From: Bog-473 sp963809715
GTDB lineage: Bacteria > Actinomycetota > Acidimicrobiia > Acidimicrobiales > RAAP-2
Length of the DNA stretch: 64,000 nucleotides
Assembly (NCBI GenBank): GCA_963809715.1
Contig: CAWEKO010000003.1
Span: 806,001 to 870,000, forward strand
Direction of reading: 5' to 3'
The notes below the pieces were generated by a model. It did not search any database, was not told the origin of the DNA, and saw only the letters and a list, made by a program, of their open reading frames with translations. The first letter of the stretch is position 1. Each line of letters opens with the position of its first letter. The position numbers and the translations under genes were made by a program. Below, one piece after another: positions 8,621 to 17,778 of the stretch.

Positions 8621-8653
8621 GGATCAGGTTTTGATCAGGTTTGGATCAGGTCG
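8621..8653. repeat. 11-bp tandem repeat at the amidase 3' end
   Basis: Three units of the form ggatcaggttt follow one another and run over the amidase stop codon at 8646. It is the same kind of gene-end repeat as elsewhere in the window, but with a different unit. Confidence 0.75.
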
Positions 8654-10067
8654 GGAGGGGAGCCAGCGTGTCGACGTCGAGGGCGGCCTCGAGGGCGGCC
8701 GCCGTGCGCAGAACGACCAGGTCGGCGTGCTGGGGCCCGACCAGTTGCAGGCCGATCGGCAGGCCCTGGCTGTTGGTGCCGACGCAGACGGTGGCGGCAG
8801 GGGAGCGGGTCATGTTGAACGGGTAGGTGAACTGCACCCAATTCACGGTGCGTTCGCCGTCGACCGAGCTCGTCATCTCGCCGGCAAAGGGCGCCACGGC
8901 CGAACACGTCGGGGTGACCAGGATCCGGGCCGTGTGAAACAGCTCGACCAGGCGCAGGTTCATAGAGTGGAAGCGGTCCATCGCCTGCAGCAGCTCGACC
9001 GCAGTGGTGGACTCGGCCCGCTGGAGCAGGTGGCGCAGGATGGGATCGACCTCCTCCCAGCGCGGGTGATCCATGTATTCCTGGAGGGCACGCAAGGTGC
9101 AGGCCCCCGTCATGGTGAGGAAATCCCCGACGGGGTCGGCATCAAAAACGGACTCCAGCACGGTGACGTCGGCTCCCATGGAGGCCATCTGCTCGACGGC
9201 CTCGTCGCACGCCGCCCGGACCTCGGCGTCGACGGTGGCGTAGCCGAGCGTGGGCGCATAGGCGATCCGGACCGGGACGTGGGGGTCCTCGAGCGCGGCC
9301 AGCCACGAGGCCTCGGGGCGGGGGAGGCTGCGCAGGTCGGTCTGGTCGGGGCCGACGCTGACGTCGAGGGCCAGGGTGACGTCGGCGATGCGGCGGGCCA
9401 TGGGGCCGTTGGTCGAGAGGTCGATCCAGCCGGGCGGGGTGGGGCCGCCGGCCGGGACGCGTCCGAGGGACGGCTTCATCCCCGAGAGGCCGCAACAGGC
9501 CGAGGGGATGCGGATGGAGCCGCCGCCGTCGGATCCCGTGGCCAGGGGGACCATGCCGGTCGCCAGCGCCGCCGCCGCTCCGCCCGAGGAGCCGCCCGCT
9601 CCCCTGGATGTGTCGAACGGGTTCAGGGTGGGGCCGAAGATGGCGTTGGTCGTGTTCCCCATCCAGCCGAACTCTGGTGTGTTGGTCTTGCCGACCACGA
9701 TGCATCCCGCTGCCCTGAGGCGGGCCACGAACGGGCTGTCGGTCGTGGCCGGGGGGTCGTCCTGGTGGAGGGCCGATCCGTGGGTCGTGGTGTAGCCGAC
9801 CGCATCCTGGAGGTCCTTGACGCCGATCGGGATGCCGGCGAGGGGTCCGGGGTCGGCGCCGGCGGCGATGCGGTCGTCGAGGGCGGTGGCGTCGGTGAGG
9901 GCCCGCTCCCCATCCACGGCCACGAAGGCGTTGTAGGTGGGGTTGAACCTCTGGATCCGATCCAGGGCTTCTCGGGTGAGCTCTCGTGCCGAGACCGCCT
10001 TGGAGCGCACCGCCCGGGCGATGTCGACCAATGGGGTGGTCCTGAAGTCGATGTCCACGTCGGTCAC
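8646..10067 (-). CDS. Amidase (amidase-signature family)
   Basis: A 473-residue serine hydrolase of the amidase-signature family that hydrolyses C-N bonds of amides or similar compounds in the cytoplasm. The Ser-cisSer-Lys triad is visible: Lys84 in GIPIGVKD, the GGSSGG serines at about 160-161 and the nucleophile Ser184 in GSDGGGSIRIP. The length suits free-standing amidases rather than GatA, and no gatB or gatC is present. The start is a GTG at 10067 behind a ggggaggga ribosome site. It sits in a same-strand row with P450, cupin and LLM oxidoreductase genes, so a xenobiotic or nitrogen-compound pathway is possible. The substrate is unknown. Confidence 0.93.
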   Translation of the reverse strand: MTDVDIDFRTTPLVDIARAVRSKAVSARELTREALDRIQRFNPTYNAFVAVDGERALTDATALDDRIAAGADPGPLAGIPIGVKDLQDAVGYTTTHGSALHQDDPPATTDSPFVARLRAAGCIVVGKTNTPEFGWMGNTTNAIFGPTLNPFDTSRGAGGSSGGAAAALATGMVPLATGSDGGGSIRIPSACCGLSGMKPSLGRVPAGGPTPPGWIDLSTNGPMARRIADVTLALDVSVGPDQTDLRSLPRPEASWLAALEDPHVPVRIAYAPTLGYATVDAEVRAACDEAVEQMASMGADVTVLESVFDADPVGDFLTMTGACTLRALQEYMDHPRWEEVDPILRHLLQRAESTTAVELLQAMDRFHSMNLRLVELFHTARILVTPTCSAVAPFAGEMTSSVDGERTVNWVQFTYPFNMTRSPAATVCVGTNSQGLPIGLQLVGPQHADLVVLRTAAALEAALDVDTLAPLPT

Positions 10068-10180
10068 GTTTTTGCTCCCTCCCCTTGATGGCGGCCGGTG
10101 GGGCGCCGGTCGTGCTCAGTTTCTCTGGCGCTCCCACGCCATGCCTGCTGCCAGTGTGGCTCAGCGGCCTGATTGCTGTC

Positions 10181-10270
10181 CGGTGGAACGGCTCGGTGCG
10201 GTGGAGCGGCTCGGTGTGGTGGAGCGGCTTGGTGTGTTGGAGCGGCCCTGTGTGGCGGAGCGGCCCGGTT
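10181..10270. repeat. 18-bp minisatellite between amidase and LLM oxidoreductase
   Basis: Five contiguous units close to cggtggagcggctcggtg, at 10181, 10199, 10217, 10235 and 10253. The copies diverge towards the 3' end. It fills most of the 230-bp gap between the two minus-strand genes. Confidence 0.9.
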
Positions 10271-10295
10271 TGACGGTGAGCCCGACCCGGCCGCC

Positions 10296-11297
10296 CTATC
10301 CGGCAGACGGCGACAACCCGGCCACCGCATCGGCCAGCTCGATCCCGATCGGGATGATCATCGGCGCCGGCACGGTGATCCCGTTGTCCACGTAGCGCTG
10401 GATGTGCGCCCGGCACTCGTCCACGGATCCGTGGACGATGAGCTCGTCCACCACCGAATCCGGGATGGCCTCGAGCGCCCCCTTGCGGTCGCCGGCCGCC
10501 CAGGCGTCCCACATGGGTTGGAGCGCCGGACCCCGACCGAGCCAGCGGTGGAACTCGGCGTACGCCTCGACGTTCAGATAGGCCGTGATCATCCTGCGCC
10601 CGATGGTGCGGGCCGTCCCCGCGTCCTCACAGACGATGACGAAGATGCGGGCCACGATCTCGCGGGGAGCTCCCTCCGCCGCCTTGTCGACCTCGGCCAC
10701 CGACGTGGCCACGTCCTCGGCGCTCAGCCAGTTCAAGATCGCGCCGTCCGCCTCTCGCCCGGCGAGCCGCAACATCCCGGGGCGCAAGGCCGCCAGGTAG
10801 ATGGGCGGCAGCTGCTCGGGGATGCGGGACAGCCGGAATCCTTTGACGCTAAAGGTGTCGTAGTTCTCGGTCACCTTCTCGCCGGTGAAGGCCAGCCGCA
10901 GGAAGCGCAGGCTGTCTCGCACTCGCTTGTACTGATTCTCGAAGAGGAGACCGTTCCAATTGGCGACGATCACCTGAGAGGAGGCGCCCAGACCGACGAA
11001 GAAGCGACCCGGTGCGGCGTCGGCCATGGCCGCCAGGCTCTGGGCCAGCAGCGCCGGCCCTCGTGTGTAGGCCGGGGTGATAGCCACGCCCAAATTCAAG
11101 GTGGGCTCCCACGCCGCCGCCAGGGCAAGGGGCGTGAAGCCGTCGGCCCCGTCGACTTCGGCCGACCAGATGTCGGTGTATCCGAGCTCGCGCAGGCGGG
11201 CGAACCACTCCCGGTGTCCGTGCAGGGGGATCCCCTCGAACGGGATGGTGATTCCCGGCCGGGCCGGTGGGGTACCGGGAGCAGGGCTCATCCTCAC
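10296..11297 (-). CDS. LLM-class flavin/F420-dependent oxidoreductase
   Basis: A 333-residue TIM-barrel protein of the luciferase-like superfamily. The patterns EWFARLRELGYTDIWSAE, the NLGVAITPAYTRGP barrel strand and the GRFFVGLGASS motif are typical of actinobacterial members that use reduced F420 or FMN. The start may be the GTG at 11297, which overlaps the PPK2 stop as GTGA, or the ATG at 11291; the overlap suggests coupling with the upstream gene. It is the last gene of a run that begins with the methylase remnant and PPK2. Substrate and cofactor are inferred from family only. Confidence 0.88.
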   Translation of the reverse strand: MRMSPAPGTPPARPGITIPFEGIPLHGHREWFARLRELGYTDIWSAEVDGADGFTPLALAAAWEPTLNLGVAITPAYTRGPALLAQSLAAMADAAPGRFFVGLGASSQVIVANWNGLLFENQYKRVRDSLRFLRLAFTGEKVTENYDTFSVKGFRLSRIPEQLPPIYLAALRPGMLRLAGREADGAILNWLSAEDVATSVAEVDKAAEGAPREIVARIFVIVCEDAGTARTIGRRMITAYLNVEAYAEFHRWLGRGPALQPMWDAWAAGDRKGALEAIPDSVVDELIVHGSVDECRAHIQRYVDNGITVPAPMIIPIGIELADAVAGLSPSAG

Positions 11298-12508
11298 GCC
11301 TCCAGACGTCGTCGGGCCGATGCGTCCTCGCGGCCACCTTCAGCGCCGCTGCCGCCACCGCCGCTGCTGCCGCCGCTGCCTCCGACGACGTTGCCGTCCT
11401 TGGCCGCCACGGCGGATCCGTTCTGCGCCCCACCCGCACTCGCACTCGCACTCGTACTCGCACTCGCACCTGCGGCCACCGCAGCAGCCAGCGCCACCGG
11501 ATCAGGCTCGTACTCCGCGTCGTCGATCACCAGGGCCAGCTCGGTCTCCTCGACCTCGGCCTCGTACGAGGGCACCTCGATACCCCAACGCCGCATCCCT
11601 TGCTCCATGCGCCGGATCACCGTCTCGATCACCTGCACGCGTCCATACCGCTTGTTCTCCGCCGAGATCACGTCCCAGTGCGCCAACGGGCCGCAGGTCA
11701 GGCGCAGCATGTCGGAGACCGCCGCCTCGTAGGCGCCCCGCTTCTCGCGGTTGCGCCAGTCCTCGTCGGTCAGCTTCCACGACTTGAGCGGATCGTCACG
11801 CCGGCGCACGAACCGCCGCAACTGTTCCTCGTGCGACAGGTGCATCCACAGCTTGATGACGATCATCCCCTCTTCGGCCAACGTGTGCTCGAAGTCGTTT
11901 ATCTCCTGATACGCCCGCCGCCACTGCACCTCGGTGGCGAGATCCTCCACCCGCTCCACCAGCACCCGGCCGTACCAGGAGCGGTCGAAGATCGTCATGC
12001 CGCCCCATCCGGGCAGTGGCGGCCAAAAGCGCCAGAGGAAGTGGTGCCGCAACTCGTCGGGCGTCGGCGCGGCGAACGGGGCGATGTGCACGTGCCGGGG
12101 GTCGAGCGGTTCGACCAGTCGCTTGATGGCGCCACCCTTGCCGGCAGCATCCCAGCCCTCGAACACGATGCAGACCGGCGGTCCGAGGTTGCCTTCGTTG
12201 AGCTGACCGCCATTGATCAACCTCAGGTGCAACAGGCGGCGTTGCGCCCTGCCCAGCCGCTTCGCTTCCTCGTCTTTGGACAGGCGCAGCGACAGGTCGG
12301 CGTCCTCGAGGCGGGCGTAATCCCGACTGCCGACCGGATCCCCGTGTCCGCTGTCGTGACGATCCTTGTTGTGGCCGCTCTCGTGATGGTGGCCCTGATC
12401 GGCGTGACTCCCGCCCTCGTGGTGACCCCCGCCCTGGTGGCCCCCGCCCTGGTGGCCATCGCCCTCGTGGTGACCCCCGCCGTGCCCACCGTGATCGCGC
12501 TTGCTCAC
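11294..12508 (-). CDS. Polyphosphate kinase 2 family protein with His-rich N-terminus
   Basis: A PPK2-type kinase that transfers phosphate between polyphosphate and nucleotides. Of 404 residues, 110-360 form the kinase core: Walker A in FEGWDAAGKGGAIKR (about 117-130), Walker B and lid Asp in IFDRSWYGR (about 173-181) and the KSWKLTDEDWRNREK lid region. The first 56 residues contain 15 histidines and many glycines, and the last 50 are Ala/Ser/Gly repeats. Both tails are encoded by short tandem DNA repeats. The GTG start at 12508 overlaps the methylase stop as GTGA, which fixes the start. Whether it acts on ADP, GDP or NMPs is unclear. The His-rich extension could bind metals. Confidence 0.92.
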   Translation of the reverse strand: MSKRDHGGHGGGHHEGDGHQGGGHQGGGHHEGGSHADQGHHHESGHNKDRHDSGHGDPVGSRDYARLEDADLSLRLSKDEEAKRLGRAQRRLLHLRLINGGQLNEGNLGPPVCIVFEGWDAAGKGGAIKRLVEPLDPRHVHIAPFAAPTPDELRHHFLWRFWPPLPGWGGMTIFDRSWYGRVLVERVEDLATEVQWRRAYQEINDFEHTLAEEGMIVIKLWMHLSHEEQLRRFVRRRDDPLKSWKLTDEDWRNREKRGAYEAAVSDMLRLTCGPLAHWDVISAENKRYGRVQVIETVIRRMEQGMRRWGIEVPSYEAEVEETELALVIDDAEYEPDPVALAAAVAAGASASTSASASAGGAQNGSAVAAKDGNVVGGSGGSSGGGGSGAEGGREDASARRRLEA

Positions 12509-13715
12509 GTCGCCTGTTGTAGCCGATCCGCCGCGCCGACGCCGATCCGGGCCGATCCGGGATCCGCCCGGTCGCCGGCGTCGCCCACCTCCCCGCCGCC
12601 GGCGTCGCCCGGCTCCCCACATGCCTCGACGACGTGGCGCACGAGCCCCTCCTCGCCGGCCATGACCAGCAATTCCCGGTTCGACAGGTGGCTCACCCGC
12701 CCCACCTTGCGCCCGGATGGGTCGAAGATGCCGATGCGCGCCCCCACGTATCGAGTCGAGTCGAAAGCCAAGGTGGCCACGTGTCGCCGCCGACCGGACG
12801 GATCGGGTCCGGCGCAGATGGCCTCGAGCTCCGATGCGTCGAGCCATGACTCGTCGTTGTACGAGAGCACGAGCAGGTCGCACGACACCCCCGACACGAC
12901 CGATGCCAAGGCCTCGGGCATCGTCCGCTTCGAGTTGAACGCGGAACGGGTCGAAGGATCGCGGGAATCGACCCGCTTGCGGGCCACGCCGTACGCCTCG
13001 GGCGCATCCCAGGCCACCAACGTCTCCCACACGTGATAGTTGGTGAAATACCGGTGCTGGTTGTACGGCGGATCCAGGTACGCCAGATCGAAGTGCCCCA
13101 ACTCGCCGCGGACGCCGCGGCGCCGTGGGCGCCGCGGGCGCCGCCGGCGGTGAGAGCCACCGCATCACCCCGGATGGCACGGCCGGGCCCGGCCAGGAGC
13201 TCGGGCACGCGCAGCTCCAACGGATTGAACGACCGCGGTGCCCACTGCTTCACGTACGCCATCTGGACGCCCGTCGTCGAGTCGACCCGGTCCGCCGCCT
13301 CGATGAGTGACGTCAACAGGAGCGGATACAAGGGCGACCCCGCATACTCCGACTCGAGGCAGTCCCGGGCGGCGTCAATCCGAGCGGCGTTCTCGGGTCG
13401 GAAGAACCTGGCCTGCCGGCTGAACGTCTCGTGGACGTAGCCCGGTTTTCCGGGGACTGCGTTGAGGTGGGTGATCGCCGCCCGGAGTTCGCCGGAATCG
13501 GTGGCGGCGGCATCCGTCTCGATGTAGGTGCGGGCGAAGGCCTCGGCGTAGCGGGCGCTGTCGACGGCGGTGACGTGCACGCCCCGAGCCTTGAAGGCCT
13601 GGGCGACGCGGGTGGTGCCCGTGAAGAGATCGAGGGCGGTGCGGGCACCGGAGGCCTCGCAGATCCGGGCGAGGACCGGGACGAGACGGCGCTTCGATCC
13701 GATGTACTTGATCAC
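12505..13715 (-). pseudogene. Adenine-specific DNA methyltransferase, frameshifted
   Basis: Two frames together encode one N6-adenine methyltransferase of about 400 residues. The upstream frame (13715 to about 13150) starts MIKYIGSKRRLVPVLARI and has the SAM-binding LDLFTGTTRVAQAF motif. The downstream frame (about 13100 to 12505) carries the catalytic AYLDPPYNQHRYFTNYHVWE motif IV. The switch lies in a GC-rich stretch at about 13105-13150 made of 9-bp repeats. A one-base change there would restore the protein. No restriction enzyme gene is adjacent, so an orphan or regulatory methylase is likely if it is functional. The stop overlaps the PPK2 start, so loss of reading would also affect coupling. 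Confidence 0.8.
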
Positions 13716-13870
13716 TCGGGTGGCCCCATCCGGGAGCTGCCGTCCGTCCGGGTTCGGTGGCCCGTCACGCGGCGGCGGCTGTTCATCGAGCGGTCACGGG
13801 CTCCACCCTACGATGGGCACTCATGGTGTCCGGGGACCATCCAGGCGAGGGCGGCACCACGTTGAATGAC

Positions 13871-13934
13871 GCCGTGACCGGGGCAAACGAGGCTGGACCA
13901 TGTCGAACAATGCCGTGACCGGGGCAAACGAGGC
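13871..13934 (+). repeat. 23-bp direct duplication around the methyltransferase start
   Basis: The 23-bp segment beginning gccgtgaccggggcaaacg occurs at 13871-13893 and again, perfectly, at 13912-13934. The second copy encodes residues 5-12 of the methyltransferase; the first precedes its ATG. The offset of 41 bp is not a codon multiple. It looks like a local tandem duplication of the gene start. Confidence 0.85.
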
Positions 13935-14689
13935 CGACTCAGGCGGCTCGCACTGGGAGCAGTGGCATGGCGCCTACGAGGATCCGTCGTCCCCGCTTTC
14001 GGAGCGGTTGCGGCTGGTGCAGAAGATGGTGCGGGGCGCGCTCGACGAGATCTTGCTCGGGCGTGATCGAAGGCGTCATCCGCCCGGCGATCCAGGCGAT
14101 CCAGGCGATCCAGCCGATCCCGGGGATACGGGGGATACGGGGGAGCCCATTCGGATCATCAGCCTGTGCGCCGGCCAGGGGCGAGACGTGATCGACGTCC
14201 TGGCCACCCATCCACGGGCGGCGGAGGTCGAGGCGCTGCTCGTCGAGCTCGATCCGGCGCTGGTGGAGTTCGCCCGGCGTCGGGCCGCCAGAGGTGGGGC
14301 TGTCGGACCGGGTGCGGGTGGAGCAGGGCGACGCCTCGTCGTGCCGCTCCTACGCGGGGTTCGTGCCGGCCGATCTGGTCTTGGTGTGCGGGATCTTCGG
14401 GAATGTGAGCGGCGAGGACATCGCGGCCACCATCCGAGCGTTGCCTGCGTTCTGTCGGCGGGGGGCGAACGTCGTCTGGACCCGGCACCGGCGACCGCCC
14501 GATGCCACGCCGGCGGTGCGGGCGCAGTTCGCGGCGGCCGGGTTCACCGAGATCGCCTTCGAAGCGCCCGGCGGGTACATCCTCACGGTCGGGCGCCATC
14601 GCCTCGATGGTGATCCGGGGATCTTCGGCCCGTTCGATCCGGACCGGCGGCTCTTCGAATTCGTGGGCGACGGGTTCGCTCCGGCGTGA
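13900..14689 (+). pseudogene. SAM-dependent methyltransferase, frameshifted
   Basis: The first frame begins at ATG 13900 and holds SHWEQWHGAYEDPSSPLSER, then motif I (IRIISLCAGQGRDVIDVL) and the acidic ELDPALVEFARRRAA strand. Coding sense then moves to a second frame at about 14290 (VGLSDRVRVEQGDAS, LVLVCGIFGNVS) and ends at 14689. One extra base near 14290 explains this. Between motif I and the N-terminus lies a GDPGDPGDPADPGDTGDTG insert encoded by 9-bp repeats. The restored protein is a class I methyltransferase of about 260 residues with unknown substrate. The next gene starts within its stop (GTGA). Confidence 0.75.
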
Positions 14690-15501
14690 ACGAATCGCCG
14701 ATGAGCGACCAGTCGGCACCGGGCGGGAGCGTCGGCGATGGCGGGGGCGACGAGAGCGCGGAGGCCGTTCGGCACCGGCTGCACCCTCTCGAGCTGGTCG
14801 GCATGGCCTGGCGCACCGCCCGCACCGAACCCGCTCGGGTCATCGTGCCGGCCTTGGTCATTTTCGGCCTCGAGGCGCTCCAGAGCACGCTCTACACGGA
14901 GATCGCCAGCGGTCGTTTTGGGTGGGAATCAGCCGCCGGGATCGCCGTGTTCGGCGCGTCGAGTCTCGGGCTTACCTTCTACGCGGGCATGCTCGAGCGG
15001 CTCGTTGGTTCGGTGGAGCGCAACGAAGCTCCGCAGGCGATCAATGAGGTCCTCCGAAGCTTGCCCTGGGGCCGCCTGATCCTGGCCGACTTGTTCCTGT
15101 TCGTCATCGACGGCCTCGCCGCCCTGCTCGTCGTCGTACCCGGTCTGGTCGTGGGCACCCTTTTCGCGCTGGTCGGTCCGCTCATCAACCTCCTCGACCT
15201 CTCAGTGCCCCAAGCTTTGCGACGCTCGGTCAAGATGGTCTGGCCCCACTTCTTCATCGTGTTCTGCTTCATCACGCTGCCGCTGGCCATTGAGCACGAG
15301 GTCCTGGTGTTGGTGGCCGACCTCATCCCGAACGAGAAGGTCTGGCTGATCTTCCTCTCCAGCTTCATCCTGGGCGACCTGTTCGGCATGGCCCTCGGCC
15401 TCATGGAAGTGACCCTGGCCGAGCGGCTGGTTCGAGGCGCGCAGGGCCCGGGCGAGGACGTGCGCTCGGAGGACATCGAGCTGTCCGATCCTCTCGGGTA
15501 G
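14686..15501 (+). CDS. Multi-pass membrane protein of unknown function
   Basis: A 271-residue integral membrane protein with about five or six hydrophobic helices: residues around 50-62, 80-100, 125-165 and 185-245. An acidic, Gly-rich N-terminus precedes them. The layout, long paired helices with an amphipathic WPHFFIVFCFITLPL segment, resembles DUF975/YciC-like transporters or stress membrane proteins, but I cannot assign a family. It starts at a GTG overlapping the methyltransferase stop by four bases; an ATG at 14701 is the alternative. The coupling suggests the two genes were expressed together. Confidence 0.75.
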   Translation: MNESPMSDQSAPGGSVGDGGGDESAEAVRHRLHPLELVGMAWRTARTEPARVIVPALVIFGLEALQSTLYTEIASGRFGWESAAGIAVFGASSLGLTFYAGMLERLVGSVERNEAPQAINEVLRSLPWGRLILADLFLFVIDGLAALLVVVPGLVVGTLFALVGPLINLLDLSVPQALRRSVKMVWPHFFIVFCFITLPLAIEHEVLVLVADLIPNEKVWLIFLSSFILGDLFGMALGLMEVTLAERLVRGAQGPGEDVRSEDIELSDPLG

Positions 15502-15531
15502 GAGAGGCACTGTTGTCGTGGCGATGAGCAA

Positions 15532-16542
15532 CTATTGGGGCGGTTGGGGCTGGTTCCACTCGATCCAACCGGCGCCCGTGCGGCCGTCGTCGGTGCGGCA
15601 CGCGACCATCGCCCGCGGAAAGTAACTGACCCGGCCGCTCTCGTCGTCGCGCAGCAGCACCGGCCCGAAGGCGGTGGGGGTCACATCGAGTCCGATGTCG
15701 TGCGCCGGTGGAGAAGCGGGTTCGCCCTGTTCATCGAGGCCGGCGGTGAGCTCGACCCTGGCCGTCGTGGGCAAACCATGCGGGCCCAGGTCTTCGCTCA
15801 CCTTGAGTGCGGTGACCGGGTGGGCGACACCGGGCGTGCGGTCGGGCGTGCGGTCGGGCGTCTGGACGTACCCGAAGAAGGCTTGAAACCCCTCGAAGCG
15901 AATGTCGACCGCATGAGTCCGGGTCCCGTCATCGAGGCGCATCGAGTTCCAGCACCAACCGAACGCCCACCAGTCGCGTACGCCCCAGGAGTGATCGCGC
16001 TGCCCCTGCCCTTCGACCGAGTACGTCTCGCCTCCGACGGTGACCGTGCCCGACACCAGGCAGGGGATCTCGTAGCGGGTCGTGACGTCGTAGTGATACG
16101 GCACGCCGTCGGTCGTCCACGTCAGGTCGAGACTGGCCTCGACGGGCTCCCAATCGGTGTCGGTGTAGACGTCCTCGGGCTGGGCGAACTGCTGGGCCTG
16201 CATGCTCGGCACGGCCAGGCGGAACTCTTCGAGGGGCCGGCGGATGTCGATCTCGATCGTGGCGGGATGCGCCGCGTCGGAGGCCGACTCGGTGGCCAGG
16301 CTCGTGCCGGGCGGGATCGGCATGTGGAAGTCGACCGAGCAGACGCCGGGGTGGCCGGGGCGCACGATCCAGGCCGTCCACCAGGCCACGCCGAGGTTGG
16401 GGTAGAGCCCGAGGCGGAGCCAGCCGCCGAGCGAGCCGTCGGCCTGGACGAAGTCGCAGTAGTACGACTCGTTCCAGAGCGCCTCGTCGTCAGGCTCGTG
16501 ACGGTGCTCGTCTGCGGGCAGAACGTCGTGAGCCGCCGTCAC
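15532..16542 (-). CDS. DUF7064/DUF7065-type lipocalin-like protein
   Basis: A 336-residue protein made mostly of beta strands, with a GQGQRDHSWGVRDWWAFGW signature in its middle. That motif is typical of the CrtC/AttH-like double-lipocalin family often seen in actinobacterial lipid and steroid gene clusters (DUF7064/7065). A short PDRTPDRTP duplication occurs near residue 230. No signal peptide is visible. Its ATG at 16542 overlaps the stop of the CMD-like gene (ATGA), and the VOC gene lies upstream, making a three-gene unit. Role unknown; binding or modifying a hydrophobic substrate is plausible. Confidence 0.75.
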   Translation of the reverse strand: MTAAHDVLPADEHRHEPDDEALWNESYYCDFVQADGSLGGWLRLGLYPNLGVAWWTAWIVRPGHPGVCSVDFHMPIPPGTSLATESASDAAHPATIEIDIRRPLEEFRLAVPSMQAQQFAQPEDVYTDTDWEPVEASLDLTWTTDGVPYHYDVTTRYEIPCLVSGTVTVGGETYSVEGQGQRDHSWGVRDWWAFGWCWNSMRLDDGTRTHAVDIRFEGFQAFFGYVQTPDRTPDRTPGVAHPVTALKVSEDLGPHGLPTTARVELTAGLDEQGEPASPPAHDIGLDVTPTAFGPVLLRDDESGRVSYFPRAMVACRTDDGRTGAGWIEWNQPQPPQ

Positions 16543-17177
16543 CGATTTTCTCCGGCATGCATTGCGCTGGCCCCCTTGGGTCCGGGCACCTCGACGATGG
16601 GATCGTCCCGGTCGTCGAACTCGGTGCGGAGTGCCTTGGACATCACGGCGTGCTGAAAGTACAGCGTGGTGATGTAGGTGAGTTCGAGGATGGCCACGTC
16701 ATTGAGGTGCCGGCGTAGCTCGGCGAAGAGCTCGTCGGGCACGCGGCCGTGGTCGTACACGAGGCAGTCGGTGTAGGCGAGCACGGCCCGTTCGGTCTCG
16801 TCGTAGGTGCCGTCGGGTGCCACCGACCAGGCCGGGATGTGGGCGATCTGCGTCTCGGGCATCTCGAGCTCGCGCATGGACTTGGCGTGTTGGCTGAAGA
16901 CGAACTGGCTGCCCGCGGCCCACCCGGCCCGGATTTGCCCGAGCTCGCGGAGTTTGGGGTCGAGCGTGCGGGTGGGGGACTGGTAGAGGCCGAATCCTTT
17001 GACACAGTGATCGAGGATGTCGGGGCTGTTGGCGAAGACGGTCCACCAGTCGCCCGTCGTGCCATCCCAGCGACCAGGCTCGGCGACGGGGTCGCGTCCC
17101 TCGAAGAGCCACTCGTACATGGTGGTGACGATGGGCGCGGTGGCTTCGTCCTTGGAGACCTGGCGGAGGCGGGGCAT
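16539..17177 (-). CDS. Carboxymuconolactone decarboxylase/AhpD-like protein without the CxxC
   Basis: A 212-residue all-helical protein of the CMD/AhpD superfamily: the LDPKLRELGQIRAGWAAGSQFVFSQH helix pair corresponds to the usual active-site region. In peroxidase-type members this helix has CxxCxxxH; here both cysteines are absent (SQFVFSQH), so thiol peroxidase activity is unlikely. The ERAVLAYTDCLVYDHGRVPDE segment is typical of larger actinobacterial members. It is translationally coupled to the lipocalin-like gene downstream and follows the VOC gene, suggesting a common pathway for an aromatic or lipid compound. Substrate unknown. Confidence 0.82.
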   Translation of the reverse strand: MPRLRQVSKDEATAPIVTTMYEWLFEGRDPVAEPGRWDGTTGDWWTVFANSPDILDHCVKGFGLYQSPTRTLDPKLRELGQIRAGWAAGSQFVFSQHAKSMRELEMPETQIAHIPAWSVAPDGTYDETERAVLAYTDCLVYDHGRVPDELFAELRRHLNDVAILELTYITTLYFQHAVMSKALRTEFDDRDDPIVEVPGPKGASAMHAGENR

Positions 17178-17191
17178 GGGTCGTGGATGGG

Positions 17192-17778
17192 TCAGGCGTG
17201 GGCGGGCGCCGGGCGCGCGGGGCCGGGGCGGGGCCGGCGGCGCGAGTCGGTGTGTGGGCGACGTCGGCGGGGGTCAGAGGACGAGTCCAGCAGGCGAATT
17301 CGAGCAGGATCCCATCGGGATCTTGGAAGTAGATGCTGCGGACGAACACGCCGGAGTGCAGCTCGTCGCTGATGCCCCACTCGGAGTCGTCGTGGTTGGC
17401 CACTTCGGTGCAGTCGATGCCGCGGGCGAGCAGGAGCTCGCGGTACTCGTCGATCTTCTCGGCCGGGACGTTGAAGGCGACGTGGTTCATCGAGCCGACG
17501 GCGCTCGTGAGCTCGCCCTGATCGGGCCGCCCACGCGGGGCGCTGACACCGGGGATACCTTCGGGGGCGTCGGGGAACCAGAAGAAGGCGAGGCAGTCGC
17601 CGCCCCCGCAGTCGAAGAAGAAGTGCTGGCCCATGCCGGCCGGCAGCTCGATCGTTTTCACCAGCGGCATGCCGAGCACGTTCGTGTAGAAGTCCACCGT
17701 GCGCTCCATGTCCCGGCAGACGAGGGCCAGGTGGTTGACCCCTCTGAACTCGAATGGACCGCCTGCGTCCTCAGCCAT
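17192..17778 (-). CDS. VOC-family (glyoxalase/dioxygenase-like) protein, C-terminus probably frameshifted
   Basis: From ATG 17778 the frame encodes VNHLALVCRDMERTVDFYTN, two VOC modules and the closing FQDPDGILLEFACW segment, with His, His and Glu at metal positions. In this frame there is no stop before the next gene, and the frame would run on across the CMD-like gene to 16699. In the neighbouring frame a TGA at 17192-17194 closes a tail ending PAPAHA. A one-base shift in the very GC-rich stretch at about 17200-17260 is therefore likely, giving about 195 residues. The catalytic core is intact, so function need not be lost. Possibly an extradiol-type or isomerase enzyme. Confidence 0.78.

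Noticed and set aside
8313..10088. 591-residue plus-strand frame
   Set aside because: Antisense to the amidase; GC-rich DNA leaves long false frames.
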